From assembly GCA_964611435.1 (NCBI GenBank), contig CAZSXT010000002.1, forward strand, positions 124,001-188,000: a stretch of 64,000 bases of DNA. The letters run 5' to 3'. Shown here piece by piece: positions 28,425-37,051 of this stretch. The position numbers and the translations under genes are program-made. Position 1 is the stretch's first letter. Every line of letters starts with the position of its first letter. The DNA is from JAYPHU01 sp964611435. GTDB taxonomy: Bacteria > Pseudomonadota > Alphaproteobacteria > Rhodospirillales > UBA2165. Below the pieces are notes generated by a model, which had not been told where the DNA came from, did no database searches, and saw nothing but the letters and a program-made list of their open reading frames with translations.

Positions 28425-29366
28425 TCAGAGCGTCTCGTCGAAATACGCGATGGTTTTCGCCAGTCCGTCTTTCAGCTTGATCGTCGGCGCCCAGTCGAGC
28501 TGGCTCCTGGCGCGGCTGATATCCGGGCAGCGCTGCATCGGGTCATCCTGAGGTAACGGTTTGTATTCAATGGCGGATTTTGACCCCGTCTGCTCCACGA
28601 CCAATTCGGCTAATTGCAAGATGGTGAACTCATCCGGATTGCCCAGATTAATCGGTCCGGTCACTTCGTCCGGCGCATCCATCAAGGCAAACAAACCATC
28701 GACCAAATCATCCACATAGCAGAAGGACCGGGTCTGCTGGCCATCGCCGTAAACTGTCACCGGCTCGCCTTTGAGCGCCTGCACGATAAAATTGGACACC
28801 ACCCGGCCATCATTCGGCAGCATGCGCGGACCATAGGTATTGAAGATGCGGGCGACCCGAATATTCAATTTGTGCTGACGATAATAGTCGAAAAATAGGG
28901 TCTCGGCACAGCGCTTGCCTTCGTCGTAGCAGCCGCGTGGACCGATGGGATTCACGTTGCCCAAATAATCCTCGGTCTGCGGATGTACGTTCGGATCACC
29001 ATAAACCTCGCTGGTCGAGGCCTGCAGAATTTTTGCATGGGTCCGCTTGGCGAGCCCCAGCATATTGATCGCTCCGTGAACGCTGGTCTTGGTGGTCTGC
29101 ACCGGATCGCTTTGGTAGTGGATCGGCGAAGCCGGACAGGCAAGATTGAAGATTTCATCGACTTCCACATAGAGTGGGAAAGTCACATCGTGGCGCATCA
29201 GCTCAAAATTCTTCGCACCCAAAAGCTCTGCCACATTGTTCTTGGCCCCGGTATAGTAATTGTCGAGGCAGATCACATCGTGCCCATCTGCGACCAGCCG
29301 CTCGCAGACATGCGAACCGATAAAGCCGGCCCCGCCGGTCACCAGAATGCGTTTTGTCGAAGTCAT
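28425..29366 (-). CDS. UDP-glucuronate decarboxylase (UDP-xylose synthase), SDR family
   Basis: Extended short-chain dehydrogenase converting UDP-glucuronate to UDP-xylose for surface polysaccharide. NAD site TGGAGFIGSH near the N-terminus, NLACPASPIHYQ.DP typical of this decarboxylase, catalytic STSEVYGDP and YDEGK (Tyr-x3-Lys), RIFNTYGPRM, GDGQQTRSFCYVDDLV. 313 aa from ATG 29366. The frame is open to 29489, but the extra N-terminus precedes the nucleotide-binding fold. No clear ribosome binding site. Other SDR sugar enzymes are close relatives, but the overall motif pattern is that of UXS. Confidence 0.9.
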   Translation of the reverse strand: MTSTKRILVTGGAGFIGSHVCERLVADGHDVICLDNYYTGAKNNVAELLGAKNFELMRHDVTFPLYVEVDEIFNLACPASPIHYQSDPVQTTKTSVHGAINMLGLAKRTHAKILQASTSEVYGDPNVHPQTEDYLGNVNPIGPRGCYDEGKRCAETLFFDYYRQHKLNIRVARIFNTYGPRMLPNDGRVVSNFIVQALKGEPVTVYGDGQQTRSFCYVDDLVDGLFALMDAPDEVTGPINLGNPDEFTILQLAELVVEQTGSKSAIEYKPLPQDDPMQRCPDISRARSQLDWAPTIKLKDGLAKTIAYFDETL

Positions 29367-29592
29367 TGAATTCAAGGCCCGATTGATGCTCCTGAAGCGG
29401 GTGGTAGGGCCAATTTGCGCCGCCGTCAAGTTTACTGGCCCCGTCGCCGCGAGATTGCCTGGCCGCCAGGGAACCAAAATCAGTCCCAAACCACTTCTCT
29501 CGCTTTACCAAAGGAGCAAAAGGGAGTTTATACTTACCTTAACGGTTTGAGATTAGAAGATTCTTCGTCAAAACAAGGCACAGGCGGCAGCG

Positions 29593-30885
29593 ATGGCCGA
29601 CGAACGGTCGATGATAGGCGGCGTTTCCGATAAACGATCCCCCGAGAGTTCTCTCCGGGATCATGTCGAACGCGTGCAGCACTCGCGAAGCGGCCGCTTT
29701 GCAGTGCAAGTACACCTGTCCCGGCTGCGGCCTCAAAACCAACAGGATCATCATATCCGGATCGCCAGCCGCACGTTTGACACGTTGCTGGCGGCCCATG
29801 ATTGCCAGCTTTACACACTAAGTTCGGGCGATCTGATACTGATGTGCAAGGACGTACGGATCGAAGACGTAGACTACGTCATCGATAAGGTCCGCCGGTT
29901 GTTCCAGAATGACCCCGCCGCAAAACCGGGGAGTGCCGCGGGCCAGGACAAGTTCACCAGCTGGTACGAATTCGAGGTTGACTACGATAAGTTCGCCATC
30001 CTGGTAAAGGAAATGACCGCCGCTGCGGATAAAGGCATTGGGACGCCGGAGGATGCGTCGGCGGGCGTCGGTCAAGGCGCACATTTTGCCGGACAAGCCC
30101 TGGACCCGTTCAGTTTGGCAAAGGCCGTGGATTCTCTGAAGGGGTTGCGGATCACCGATATGATCAACCGCCAGGCGGCGGTCATTATCGGCGGCGACGG
30201 GATGGAACGCATACTCTTCCAGGAATACTTTATTTCCATGGGTGCGCTGCAGCGTCAGATCGCGCCAGGCTTTAATCTGGCCTCCAACACTTGGCTGTTC
30301 CAACATCTCACCGAAGAAATCGACAAGCGACTTTTGACCGCGCTGTCGACGCGGGATTTCGGATCGCTCCCCAATACGATGAGCATCAACCTCAATATCA
30401 GCACGGTCATGTCCCGGGACTTCCGGCCCTTCGAAGAGGCGGTGGCGGAACACACCAACAAAGTGGTGATCGAATTCCAGCAGATCGATGTTTTCTCCGA
30501 CATTCATCAGTATCGGTCGGCCCGCAATTACCTCTATGACCGGGGCTACGGCGTTCTCATCGACGGCATGAATCCGATCTCGTTGCGCCTGTTTAACCCC
30601 GGCGATCTGGACGCCAATTTCTTCAAAGTGGCTTGGGGCGAAGGCTTTACCGAGAGCGAATCCATCGAAGACCGGGCGGAAACCGCCGACCTGGTAGAGT
30701 CCGTCGGCGCCGAGCGCTTCATTCTCGCCCGAACGGATTCCGAAGACGCCATCAAGTGGGCGCTGGGTCTCGGCATCCGCCGGTTCCAAGGGTATTTCGT
30801 TGATAATCTGGTGCAGCGCCAGATGAAAAAGGACGGCGGGGCTGCGGCGGACAAGAAACCGGCCACCAAAGCCGGGGCGGCGTAG
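29593..30885 (+). CDS. Degenerate GGDEF-EAL-like protein, paralogue 1
   Basis: 430 aa, soluble. Residues ~35-105 (VHLSRLRPQNQQDHHIRIA...GDLILM...VRRLF) resemble an eroded GGDEF-type fold. Residues ~175-410 follow an EAL fold: INLNIST (Asn268), VVIEFQQID (Glu294), GYGVLIDGM (Asp324 then Gly325), FFKVAWG (Lys345) and RRFQGYF (399-401). The EAL motif itself is replaced (FISMGAL) and the Asp-Asp pair is Asp-Gly, so c-di-GMP hydrolysis is unlikely. It probably binds a nucleotide or a partner protein. A Lys/Ala-rich tail ends it. The next paralogue starts 9 nt downstream. The fold call is from motif order only. Confidence 0.75.
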   Translation: MADERSMIGGVSDKRSPESSLRDHVERVQHSRSGRFAVQVHLSRLRPQNQQDHHIRIASRTFDTLLAAHDCQLYTLSSGDLILMCKDVRIEDVDYVIDKVRRLFQNDPAAKPGSAAGQDKFTSWYEFEVDYDKFAILVKEMTAAADKGIGTPEDASAGVGQGAHFAGQALDPFSLAKAVDSLKGLRITDMINRQAAVIIGGDGMERILFQEYFISMGALQRQIAPGFNLASNTWLFQHLTEEIDKRLLTALSTRDFGSLPNTMSINLNISTVMSRDFRPFEEAVAEHTNKVVIEFQQIDVFSDIHQYRSARNYLYDRGYGVLIDGMNPISLRLFNPGDLDANFFKVAWGEGFTESESIEDRAETADLVESVGAERFILARTDSEDAIKWALGLGIRRFQGYFVDNLVQRQMKKDGGAAADKKPATKAGAA

Positions 30886-30894
30886 GAGGACGAG

Positions 30895-32175
30895 ATGGCG
30901 ACACCTCCCACCCCTCGTGGCGCAAGTCAGGAAAGCCTGCTCCTCGATTACCTGCACCGGCTTGATGAACACAAAGCCGGCCGGCGTGCTGTTCATGTGC
31001 ACGTTTCCCGTCTGGAGGCACAAAACCGCCGGGAGCACCACGTGCGCATGGCCGCCGACACGTTTGACTACTTGGTCAAAATGCAGCTCGGTCAAATCTT
31101 CATTTTGAAGAACTCGGATATCTATTTCGTCTACAAAGGCGAGGCCCAGGAAGACGTCGAGACCGCGATCCTTAAATTGAGATTTTTGTTCTTCGACGAC
31201 CCGATGCTGGTCAAGGAGAACGAGGAATCGAACCAAAAGTTCCGCACCTTCTTCAACGTGGAGCGGGACTACGACAAAATGTTGGGCCAGGTCCGGGCCA
31301 TGGTCCATGCCGAAGAAGAGCGCGAAGAAAAAGAGTTGTCGAAAAAGAGCGGCGGCGCGACGGACGCGCTGAAACCCAAAGGCGAGGCTTTGTCGCCAAG
31401 GGTGCTGGGCCGGGTCATCCAGGCGTTGCAAAGTGCGGACATGACCAACATGGTCCGCCGACAGTTCACCTGCGGGCTGATTGGCAAGGCGACACCCCAG
31501 CCGCTGTTCAGCGAGCTGTTCATCTCCATCCGAGATCTTCGCGAGACCCTAATGCCGGGCGTTGATCTGGGGGTGAGTAAATGGCTGTTCAACTACCTAA
31601 CCGAAACCCTGGACCGGCGAATGCTGGCCATGCTTGGCCGGTCGTCTGACCAATCCATCACCGGCGAGATCAGCGTCAATCTGAATGTCTCAACCTTGTT
31701 GTCGCCCGAGTTCATGGTGTTCGACGACAGCATCACCGCCGCCATGCGCGGCTCTGTCGTGGTGGAACTGCAGAAGGTCGATATCTTTTCCGACGTAAAC
31801 GCTTTTTTCTTTGCCCGCGAGTTTGCCAAGGATAGAGGCTATCGTATTTGCATCGACGGCCTGACCCACGAGACCACTCATTTTATAAATCGGGAAAAGC
31901 TGGGCGCCGATTTGATCAAGCTGGTTTGGCAGAAGGAACTGGTGAAAGAAGTGGGCGAACGTAAGGTCAAACGCATGCTCAAGAAACTGGGCCCCTCCCG
32001 GGTCATTCTCTGCCGCTGTGATGATGAGGAATCTGTCGACTTCGGCCACGAGGTCGGCATCAGCATGTTCCAGGGCCGCCACATCGAAAACCTGATCGCC
32101 GAGGAAAACCGCCGGCGCGAGCTGGAAATGGCCCGCCGCCGCTCCCAGAATGCCGCCGACCTGATCGACGACTGA
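30895..32175 (+). CDS. Degenerate GGDEF-EAL-like protein, paralogue 2
   Basis: 426 aa, clearly related to the gene just upstream: VHVSRLEAQNRREHHVRMAADTFD aligns with its VHLSRLRPQNQQDHHIRIASRTFD counterpart (stretches shown separately in the source sequence at 31003 and 29710). EAL-like landmarks: VNLNVST (Asn262), VVELQKVD (Glu291), RICIDGL (Asp321-Gly322), IKLVW (Lys342), SMFQGR (393-394). The EAL motif and second Asp are missing here too. A charged linker (about 138-165) separates the halves. Start ATG has TAGGAGG upstream. Its stop overlaps the ABC ATPase start (TGATG), so it is translationally coupled to the transporter. Confidence 0.78.
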   Translation: MATPPTPRGASQESLLLDYLHRLDEHKAGRRAVHVHVSRLEAQNRREHHVRMAADTFDYLVKMQLGQIFILKNSDIYFVYKGEAQEDVETAILKLRFLFFDDPMLVKENEESNQKFRTFFNVERDYDKMLGQVRAMVHAEEEREEKELSKKSGGATDALKPKGEALSPRVLGRVIQALQSADMTNMVRRQFTCGLIGKATPQPLFSELFISIRDLRETLMPGVDLGVSKWLFNYLTETLDRRMLAMLGRSSDQSITGEISVNLNVSTLLSPEFMVFDDSITAAMRGSVVVELQKVDIFSDVNAFFFAREFAKDRGYRICIDGLTHETTHFINREKLGADLIKLVWQKELVKEVGERKVKRMLKKLGPSRVILCRCDDEESVDFGHEVGISMFQGRHIENLIAEENRRRELEMARRRSQNAADLIDD

Positions 32176-32969
32176 TGCCGAGTTTACCGGGCGAAGACGC
32201 TGGTCCTCAGAATGTGCCGGCCATTGAAGTCTCCAATCTCCGCAAGTCCTATGACGGCAAGCCGGCCGTTCGTAATCTCAATTTTTCCGTCGCCCGTGGC
32301 GACATCGTGGCGCTTCTGGGCGGCAACGGCGCCGGCAAGACAACAACCATCGCGATGTTGTTGGGGGTGCTGATCCCCACCGCCGGGGAAATCAGGGTAC
32401 TGGGCACGGACATGCGCCGGAACCGCCACGCTGTCCTGCCGCGTATGAATTTTTCCTCTCCCTATGTAGGCATGCCGGCCCGGCTCAGCGTGGAAGAAAA
32501 CCTGATCGTCTATGCCAATCTTTACGGCCTCCGCAAAGTCAAAGACCGGGTCCGGGCCATGGCGGAAGAGCTGAATTTGCAGGATCTGCTGAAAACGCCC
32601 CTCGGCAAATTATCGGCCGGGCAAAAGACCCGGGCGTCGTTGGCCAAGTCACTGATCAACGAACCGGAATTGCTACTGCTGGATGAACCGACGGCATCGC
32701 TCGACCCGGATACGGCGGACTGGGTGCGCAGCTATTTTAAGGCCTATCGGGACCGGACCGGCGCCACCATCCTCTTGGCGTCCCACAATATGACCGAGGT
32801 AGAGCGCATTTGTTCTGACGTCATGATGATGAAGGACGGCCGCATCGCCGACCAAGGGACGCCAGCGGAATTGATCACCCGGTTCGGCCGTCAGAACCTG
32901 GAAGAAGTGTTCCTCGACATCGCCCGATCCCCGACAGCGGCCTTTCCGAACGTGGAGGCGGTCCCATGA
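32175..32969 (+). CDS. ABC-2 type transporter ATP-binding protein
   Basis: Walker A GGNGAGKT (49-56), signature LSAGQ (146-150), Walker B LLLLDEP (167-172), H-loop in ASHN. The usual Q-loop Gln is replaced: the segment reads MNFSSPYVGM. A C-terminal EEVFLDIAR stretch is typical of drug/polysaccharide ABC-2 ATPases (NodI/DrrA group). Overlaps both the upstream EAL-like gene and the downstream permease (ATGA), so the four genes form one coupled unit. Substrate unknown. Confidence 0.93.
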   Translation: MPSLPGEDAGPQNVPAIEVSNLRKSYDGKPAVRNLNFSVARGDIVALLGGNGAGKTTTIAMLLGVLIPTAGEIRVLGTDMRRNRHAVLPRMNFSSPYVGMPARLSVEENLIVYANLYGLRKVKDRVRAMAEELNLQDLLKTPLGKLSAGQKTRASLAKSLINEPELLLLDEPTASLDPDTADWVRSYFKAYRDRTGATILLASHNMTEVERICSDVMMMKDGRIADQGTPAELITRFGRQNLEEVFLDIARSPTAAFPNVEAVP

Positions 32970-33766
32970 CCGGCGGCGTCGCTCAACGCATCTGGGGCAT
33001 GGTGCTGCGCAATGCATTTGTCCTGCGCAAATCCTGGCCCCGTCTGCTGGACCTGGCCTATTGGCCGACCTTCCAGCTGTTGCTGTGGGGATTCCTCAGC
33101 ACGTTCCTGCTGACCAACAGCTCGTGGATCGCCCAGGCCTCGGGCGTGCTGATCAGCGCAGTCCTTTTGTGGGATGTGTTGTTCCGCTCCAACCTGGGCC
33201 TATCGCTTACTTTCCTGGAAGAGATGTGGGCGCGGAATCTCGGCCAATTGTTCATCAGCCCCTTACGCCCGATCGAGATGATCGCCGCGTTGATGGTCAT
33301 CAGTTTTATCCGCACCCTCATCAGCGTGACCCCTGCGGCGTTCCTGGCCATGCCGTTTTTCGGCGTCTGGGTGTTCGATCTGGGCATCGGCCTGGCAGCG
33401 TTCTTCTTTAACCTGCTGGCGATGGGGTGGGCGGTCGGTCTCCTGGTGTCCGGCCTGATCCTCCGTCTTGGCCTTGGCGCGGAGAACTTGTGCTGGTTTG
33501 TCATCTTTCTGATCGCCCCGATTACCGGCATTTACTATCCGGTGTCGGTTTTGCCGGAGTGGCTTCAACCCCTGTCGTGGGTTCTGCCGTCGACCTATGT
33601 CTTTGAGGGCATGCGTGCGGTCCTGTTCGAGAAAGTGTTCCATTGGGACCTGTTTTTCGGCGCGGTCGGGCTGAATATTGTCTACTTGGCGGTCTGCGGC
33701 GGCGTGTTCCTCTATATGTTCCGGGTGGCGCGGGAAAAGGGCTTGCTGCTGCAACAGGGCGAGTAA
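32966..33766 (+). CDS. ABC-2 type transporter permease
   Basis: 266 aa with six hydrophobic segments and the ABC-2 permease pattern (LAYWPTFQLLLWGF, FISPLRPIEMIAAL, ENLCWFVIFLIAPITGIYYPVSVLP, LPSTYVFEGMRAVLF). Related to NodJ/DrrB-type exporters. Start ATG overlaps the ATPase stop and has GGAGG 8 nt upstream. It presumably dimerises and exports a lipid, glycan or hydrophobic molecule; the substrate cannot be read. Confidence 0.93.
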   Translation: MTGGVAQRIWGMVLRNAFVLRKSWPRLLDLAYWPTFQLLLWGFLSTFLLTNSSWIAQASGVLISAVLLWDVLFRSNLGLSLTFLEEMWARNLGQLFISPLRPIEMIAALMVISFIRTLISVTPAAFLAMPFFGVWVFDLGIGLAAFFFNLLAMGWAVGLLVSGLILRLGLGAENLCWFVIFLIAPITGIYYPVSVLPEWLQPLSWVLPSTYVFEGMRAVLFEKVFHWDLFFGAVGLNIVYLAVCGGVFLYMFRVAREKGLLLQQGE

Positions 33767-33795
33767 CCACCCGTTAACCAAAATCTGGCACACAG

Positions 33796-34479
33796 ATGCC
33801 CATGAAAAAGCGCTATTCTTTCCTGGGCCTTGTGCTCGTATTGGCGTTGCTGGCCGGTTGCGTTTCCGCGCCCAAGGCACCCACGTCGCAACAGTTGGTG
33901 ATGGACTCTCTGAAGACCTTGGAGGTCCTCAAAAAACGTGGCGATTTCCCGAAGTTCGAGGAGATGCTGAAAGACTCGGCGGGCGTCGCCATTTTCCCGG
34001 CGGTTTATAAGGCCGGCTTTTTCGTCGGCGCCGAGGGTGGCAATGGCGTATTGTTATCCCGCGACACCAAAGGCACCTGGGGTTATCCAGCGTTCTACAC
34101 CATGGGCGCCGGCAGTTGGGGTCTGCAGTTCGGCGGTCAACGGGCAAGCGTGGTGCTGATCCTGCGTCACAAGGGTGCGGTGGAAGCCATCCTGAAACAC
34201 CAAGGCAAAGTGGGCGCAGACGTTGAATTCGCGGTCGGTCCCAAAGGTTCTGGCGTGGGTGGCGGCATCACCACCAACCTGGCGGCCGACATTGTCGCTT
34301 ATTCTGACGCCAAAGGCCTGTTCGGCGGTATGTCCGTGGAAGGTGCGGCGATCGTCCGCCGTAATGATCTGAACAAGGAATATTACGGCCAGGAAACCTC
34401 GCCCTCCGCCATCATTGTGGATCACGCCATGCGCAATCCGCAGGCCGACGACCTGCGCCGCTGGCTGACCTATCTCTAG
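33796..34479 (+). CDS. Ysc84/SYLF-domain lipoprotein
   Basis: 227 aa. Lipoprotein signal: KKRYS, hydrophobic core, lipobox LLAGC. The mature part has the SYLF/Ysc84 (DUF500) pattern: SAGVAIFPAVYKAGFFVGAEGGNGVLL, then ADVEFAVGPKGSGVGGGI and AYSDAKGLFGGMSVEGA. The domain binds lipids or actin in eukaryotes; in bacteria such lipoproteins are probably outer-membrane or periplasmic with unclear role. It lies 29 nt after the permease on the same strand and may belong to that operon. ATG 33802 is an alternative start. Confidence 0.88.
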   Translation: MPMKKRYSFLGLVLVLALLAGCVSAPKAPTSQQLVMDSLKTLEVLKKRGDFPKFEEMLKDSAGVAIFPAVYKAGFFVGAEGGNGVLLSRDTKGTWGYPAFYTMGAGSWGLQFGGQRASVVLILRHKGAVEAILKHQGKVGADVEFAVGPKGSGVGGGITTNLAADIVAYSDAKGLFGGMSVEGAAIVRRNDLNKEYYGQETSPSAIIVDHAMRNPQADDLRRWLTYL

Positions 34480-34514
34480 GAATAATTTTCAGCTAAGAAA
34501 TTGTTCGAGTTTGT

Positions 34515-34536
34515 TGAGTCCCGAGTCCGGGACTCA
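34515..34536. repeat. 9-bp inverted repeat after the Ysc84 gene
   Basis: TGAGTCCCG and CGGGACTCA with a 4-nt loop, 35 nt after the stop. There is no T-run on either strand, so it is either a factor-dependent 3'-end hairpin or an operator before the aminotransferase gene. Confidence 0.45.
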
Positions 34537-34667
34537 GAAACCGAAAGCGCGTTTGCGCCATCCACCCGCGCGCCGACAGCCGATCCCTGCCCCCGATATC
34601 TTGGTTTTGCTTCTCGGTGAAAGCTGAATATAGTGATTCATGCTCTCCGTAGCCTTTCCAAAAGCCA

Positions 34668-36065
34668 ATGATGCATAGATCACCTCAACCCAACTCACCT
34701 GAAGCTCGCGATTCCGCATCTGTCATCCATCCCCTGACCAATCTTAAGACCCACCTGGAGAAGGGGGCCCTAGTGATCGAGAAGGGCGAAGGTGTCTGGG
34801 TGACGGACATCCATGGCAATAAGTATATCGAGGGCATGTCCGGCCTCTGGTGCCTGTCGTTGGGATATGGCCAGGATCGATTGGTTGAGGCCGCCACCGA
34901 GCAGTTGCAGCGTTTGCCGTACTATCATTTAACCAATCATAAGAGCCACCAACCGGTGATCGACCTGGCTGAGAAACTGCTCGAGATCGCGCCGGTGCCC
35001 ATGTCCAAGGTCTGGTTCGCCAACTCCGGATCGGAAGGAAATGACAGCGCGGCACGAATTGTCTGGTACTACTGGCACGCCATAGGAAAACCCGAAAAGC
35101 GCAAGATCATCTCTCACCAGCGCGCCTATCACGGCAACACAATCGCCTCGGCAAGCCTTTCCGGCATGTATTACAACCACGCCTCGTTTGGTTTACCCCT
35201 CGAAGGCTTCCTGCATGTCACCCCGCCTCATCACTATCGCTATGCCAATCCGGATGAGACTGAAGAAGAATTTGCGAACCGCCTGGCCGATGAACTCGAA
35301 AACTTGATAGTGGCGGAGGGCCCGGAAACGGTGGCCGCCTTCTTCACCGAGCCGATCATGGGGTCCGGCGGTGTGATCGTGCCGCCACCTACGTATTATG
35401 AGAAGATCCAGGCGGTCCTGGAAAAACATGACATCCTTCTAATCGCGGACGAGGTGATCACGGCATTCGGGCGCACCGGAAATATGTTTGGCACAACCAC
35501 CATGGGACTAAATCCGGATATGCTGGTTTGCGCCAAGGGATTGTCCAGCGCCTATCTACCGATTTCCGCCTTGATGATGAATGAACGCGTGTTTGACGTG
35601 ATTTCGGAGGAAAGTAACCGGATCGGCGTTTTCGGCTTGAGCTTTACCTATTCGGGTCATCCGGTGTCTGCCGCCGTGGCCCGGGAAGCTTTGCAGATAT
35701 ACGAAGACGAAAACATCATCGATCATGTGCGGTCGATGGAGCCCCATTTTATGGGCGGTTTAAACCAACTTCTGGACCACCCCCTTGTCGGCGAGGTGCG
35801 CGGCAAGGGGCTGTTGGCCGGCGTGGAATTGGTTCAAGACAAAACCACCGGCGAGGCCTTCGACCCGAGTTGGTGCGTCGGGCCGTCATGCGTCGAGTTT
35901 GCCGAAGCGCACGGACTGATTGTTCGCGCCATCGGAGATACGATTTCCTTCTGCCCACCTCTGGTCATTGACCGGTCAGAAATCGACGAGCTTGTTTCAA
36001 GATTTAAGCACGCGCTGGATGACACCTATACGATTGTAAAGGAACGCGGGTGGCTCGCAACATGA
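34668..36065 (+). CDS. Class III omega-aminotransferase (PLP)
   Basis: 465 aa fold-type I PLP enzyme. Seen: WVTDIHGNKYIEGMSGLW at the N-terminus, FANSGSEGNDSAARI, ADEVITAFGRTG with PLP-ring Asp261, and the Schiff-base Lys290 in VCAKGLSSAYLP. The closest pattern is the omega-amino-acid/amine:pyruvate group (beta-alanine, taurine, putrescine-type donors). First gene of a likely three-gene operon with a deacetylase-fold hydrolase and an amidase, which suggests catabolism of an amide- or ureide-containing nitrogen compound. No strong ribosome binding site; ATG 34671 is equally possible. Confidence 0.92.
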   Translation: MMHRSPQPNSPEARDSASVIHPLTNLKTHLEKGALVIEKGEGVWVTDIHGNKYIEGMSGLWCLSLGYGQDRLVEAATEQLQRLPYYHLTNHKSHQPVIDLAEKLLEIAPVPMSKVWFANSGSEGNDSAARIVWYYWHAIGKPEKRKIISHQRAYHGNTIASASLSGMYYNHASFGLPLEGFLHVTPPHHYRYANPDETEEEFANRLADELENLIVAEGPETVAAFFTEPIMGSGGVIVPPPTYYEKIQAVLEKHDILLIADEVITAFGRTGNMFGTTTMGLNPDMLVCAKGLSSAYLPISALMMNERVFDVISEESNRIGVFGLSFTYSGHPVSAAVAREALQIYEDENIIDHVRSMEPHFMGGLNQLLDHPLVGEVRGKGLLAGVELVQDKTTGEAFDPSWCVGPSCVEFAEAHGLIVRAIGDTISFCPPLVIDRSEIDELVSRFKHALDDTYTIVKERGWLAT

Positions 36066-36149
36066 CCGTCCGCCGGATGGTTCGTACGTTGACGTGCATC
36101 GAATGCTGCTGATAGAGAACCGGACGACTGTCCGTGAAGGGAGACTGCA

Positions 36150-37043
36150 ATGTCAGGGATGAAACCGGGAGAACGAGTCGCCTTTTCAACCATTGAGACT
36201 CGGCCACGTCTGTCTCTACCGGATGGCGGGCGGATCATCGTTTGGCCGATTCTGGCCTTGGAGGTCTGGAATATCGAAAGAGCCATGGCGCGAATGGTGA
36301 TTTCACCGCCCCAGGGGGTCCCCCAAACCCCAGATCATCCAAATTGGTCCTGGCATGAGTACGGGATGCGGGTGGGCTTCTGGCGAATTAAGAAGATGCT
36401 CGATTCACTGTCAATTCGGCCGACAGTTACCCTCAACGCGAGGGTCTGTGAAGATTACCCCGAAGTCGCTTCGGCCTGCCTTGATGCAGGATGGGAGTTT
36501 AATGCTCATTCTTATGAGCAGCTACCCATGCACAAACTGGATGACGAAAGGGAGGTCATTGACCATTCCCTGAATGTGATTGAAACGTTTTGCGGCAAAC
36601 GGCCGCGCGGTTGGTTTGGGCCAGGCCTGACCCAAACGTTCGAAACGCTGGACCACTTATCCGCGGCGGGAATTGAGTATATCGGCGACTGGGTCCTTGA
36701 TGACCAACCGGTTTGGGTGCGCACCGCCCATAAGCCGGTTGTCGCCCTTCCCTATAATTACGAACTCCATGACATCGTCATGATGAATATCCAAAACAAT
36801 GAATCCCAGATCTATCGAGACCGCGCGCTGGATTACTTCAATACACTGTGCGAAGAAAGTCAGGATGGACATCCAAGAGTGATCGCCCTAGCCATGCATT
36901 GCTATTTGTCCGGTTCACCCCATCGCATTTCGTATGTGCGCGAAGCCTTCGAGTACATTCTGTCCAAACCCGGCGTTGTCTGCTGGGACGGAGAACAGAT
37001 GCTCGACTGGTTCACGGATCAACTTGAGGCGCCGGCCGGCTAG
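36150..37043 (+). CDS. Polysaccharide-deacetylase-fold hydrolase (PuuE/allantoinase-like)
   Basis: 297 aa. N-terminus LPDGGRIIVWPILALEVW, then PNWSWHEYGMRVGFWRIKKMLD, EFNAHSYEQLPMHKLDDEREVI, RPRGWFGPGLTQT and a C-terminal IALAMHCYLSGSPHR: the pattern of the NodB-fold PuuE family rather than of chitin deacetylases. Some members cleave allantoin; others are only known as genes near amidases. Start ATG has GGGAG upstream. 84 nt after the aminotransferase and 8 nt before the amidase. Confidence 0.85.
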   Translation: MSGMKPGERVAFSTIETRPRLSLPDGGRIIVWPILALEVWNIERAMARMVISPPQGVPQTPDHPNWSWHEYGMRVGFWRIKKMLDSLSIRPTVTLNARVCEDYPEVASACLDAGWEFNAHSYEQLPMHKLDDEREVIDHSLNVIETFCGKRPRGWFGPGLTQTFETLDHLSAAGIEYIGDWVLDDQPVWVRTAHKPVVALPYNYELHDIVMMNIQNNESQIYRDRALDYFNTLCEESQDGHPRVIALAMHCYLSGSPHRISYVREAFEYILSKPGVVCWDGEQMLDWFTDQLEAPAG

Positions 37044-37051
37044 AGAGGAAA

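Noticed and set aside
29818..31431. 537-codon open frame on the minus strand across both EAL-like genes
   Set aside because: It is antisense to two genes with good ribosome binding sites and family motifs; its protein is low in recognisable structure and is explained by GC-rich codon use.
29593..32175. Active c-di-GMP phosphodiesterases
   Set aside because: The EAL Glu and the second Asp of the Asp-Asp pair are missing in both proteins.
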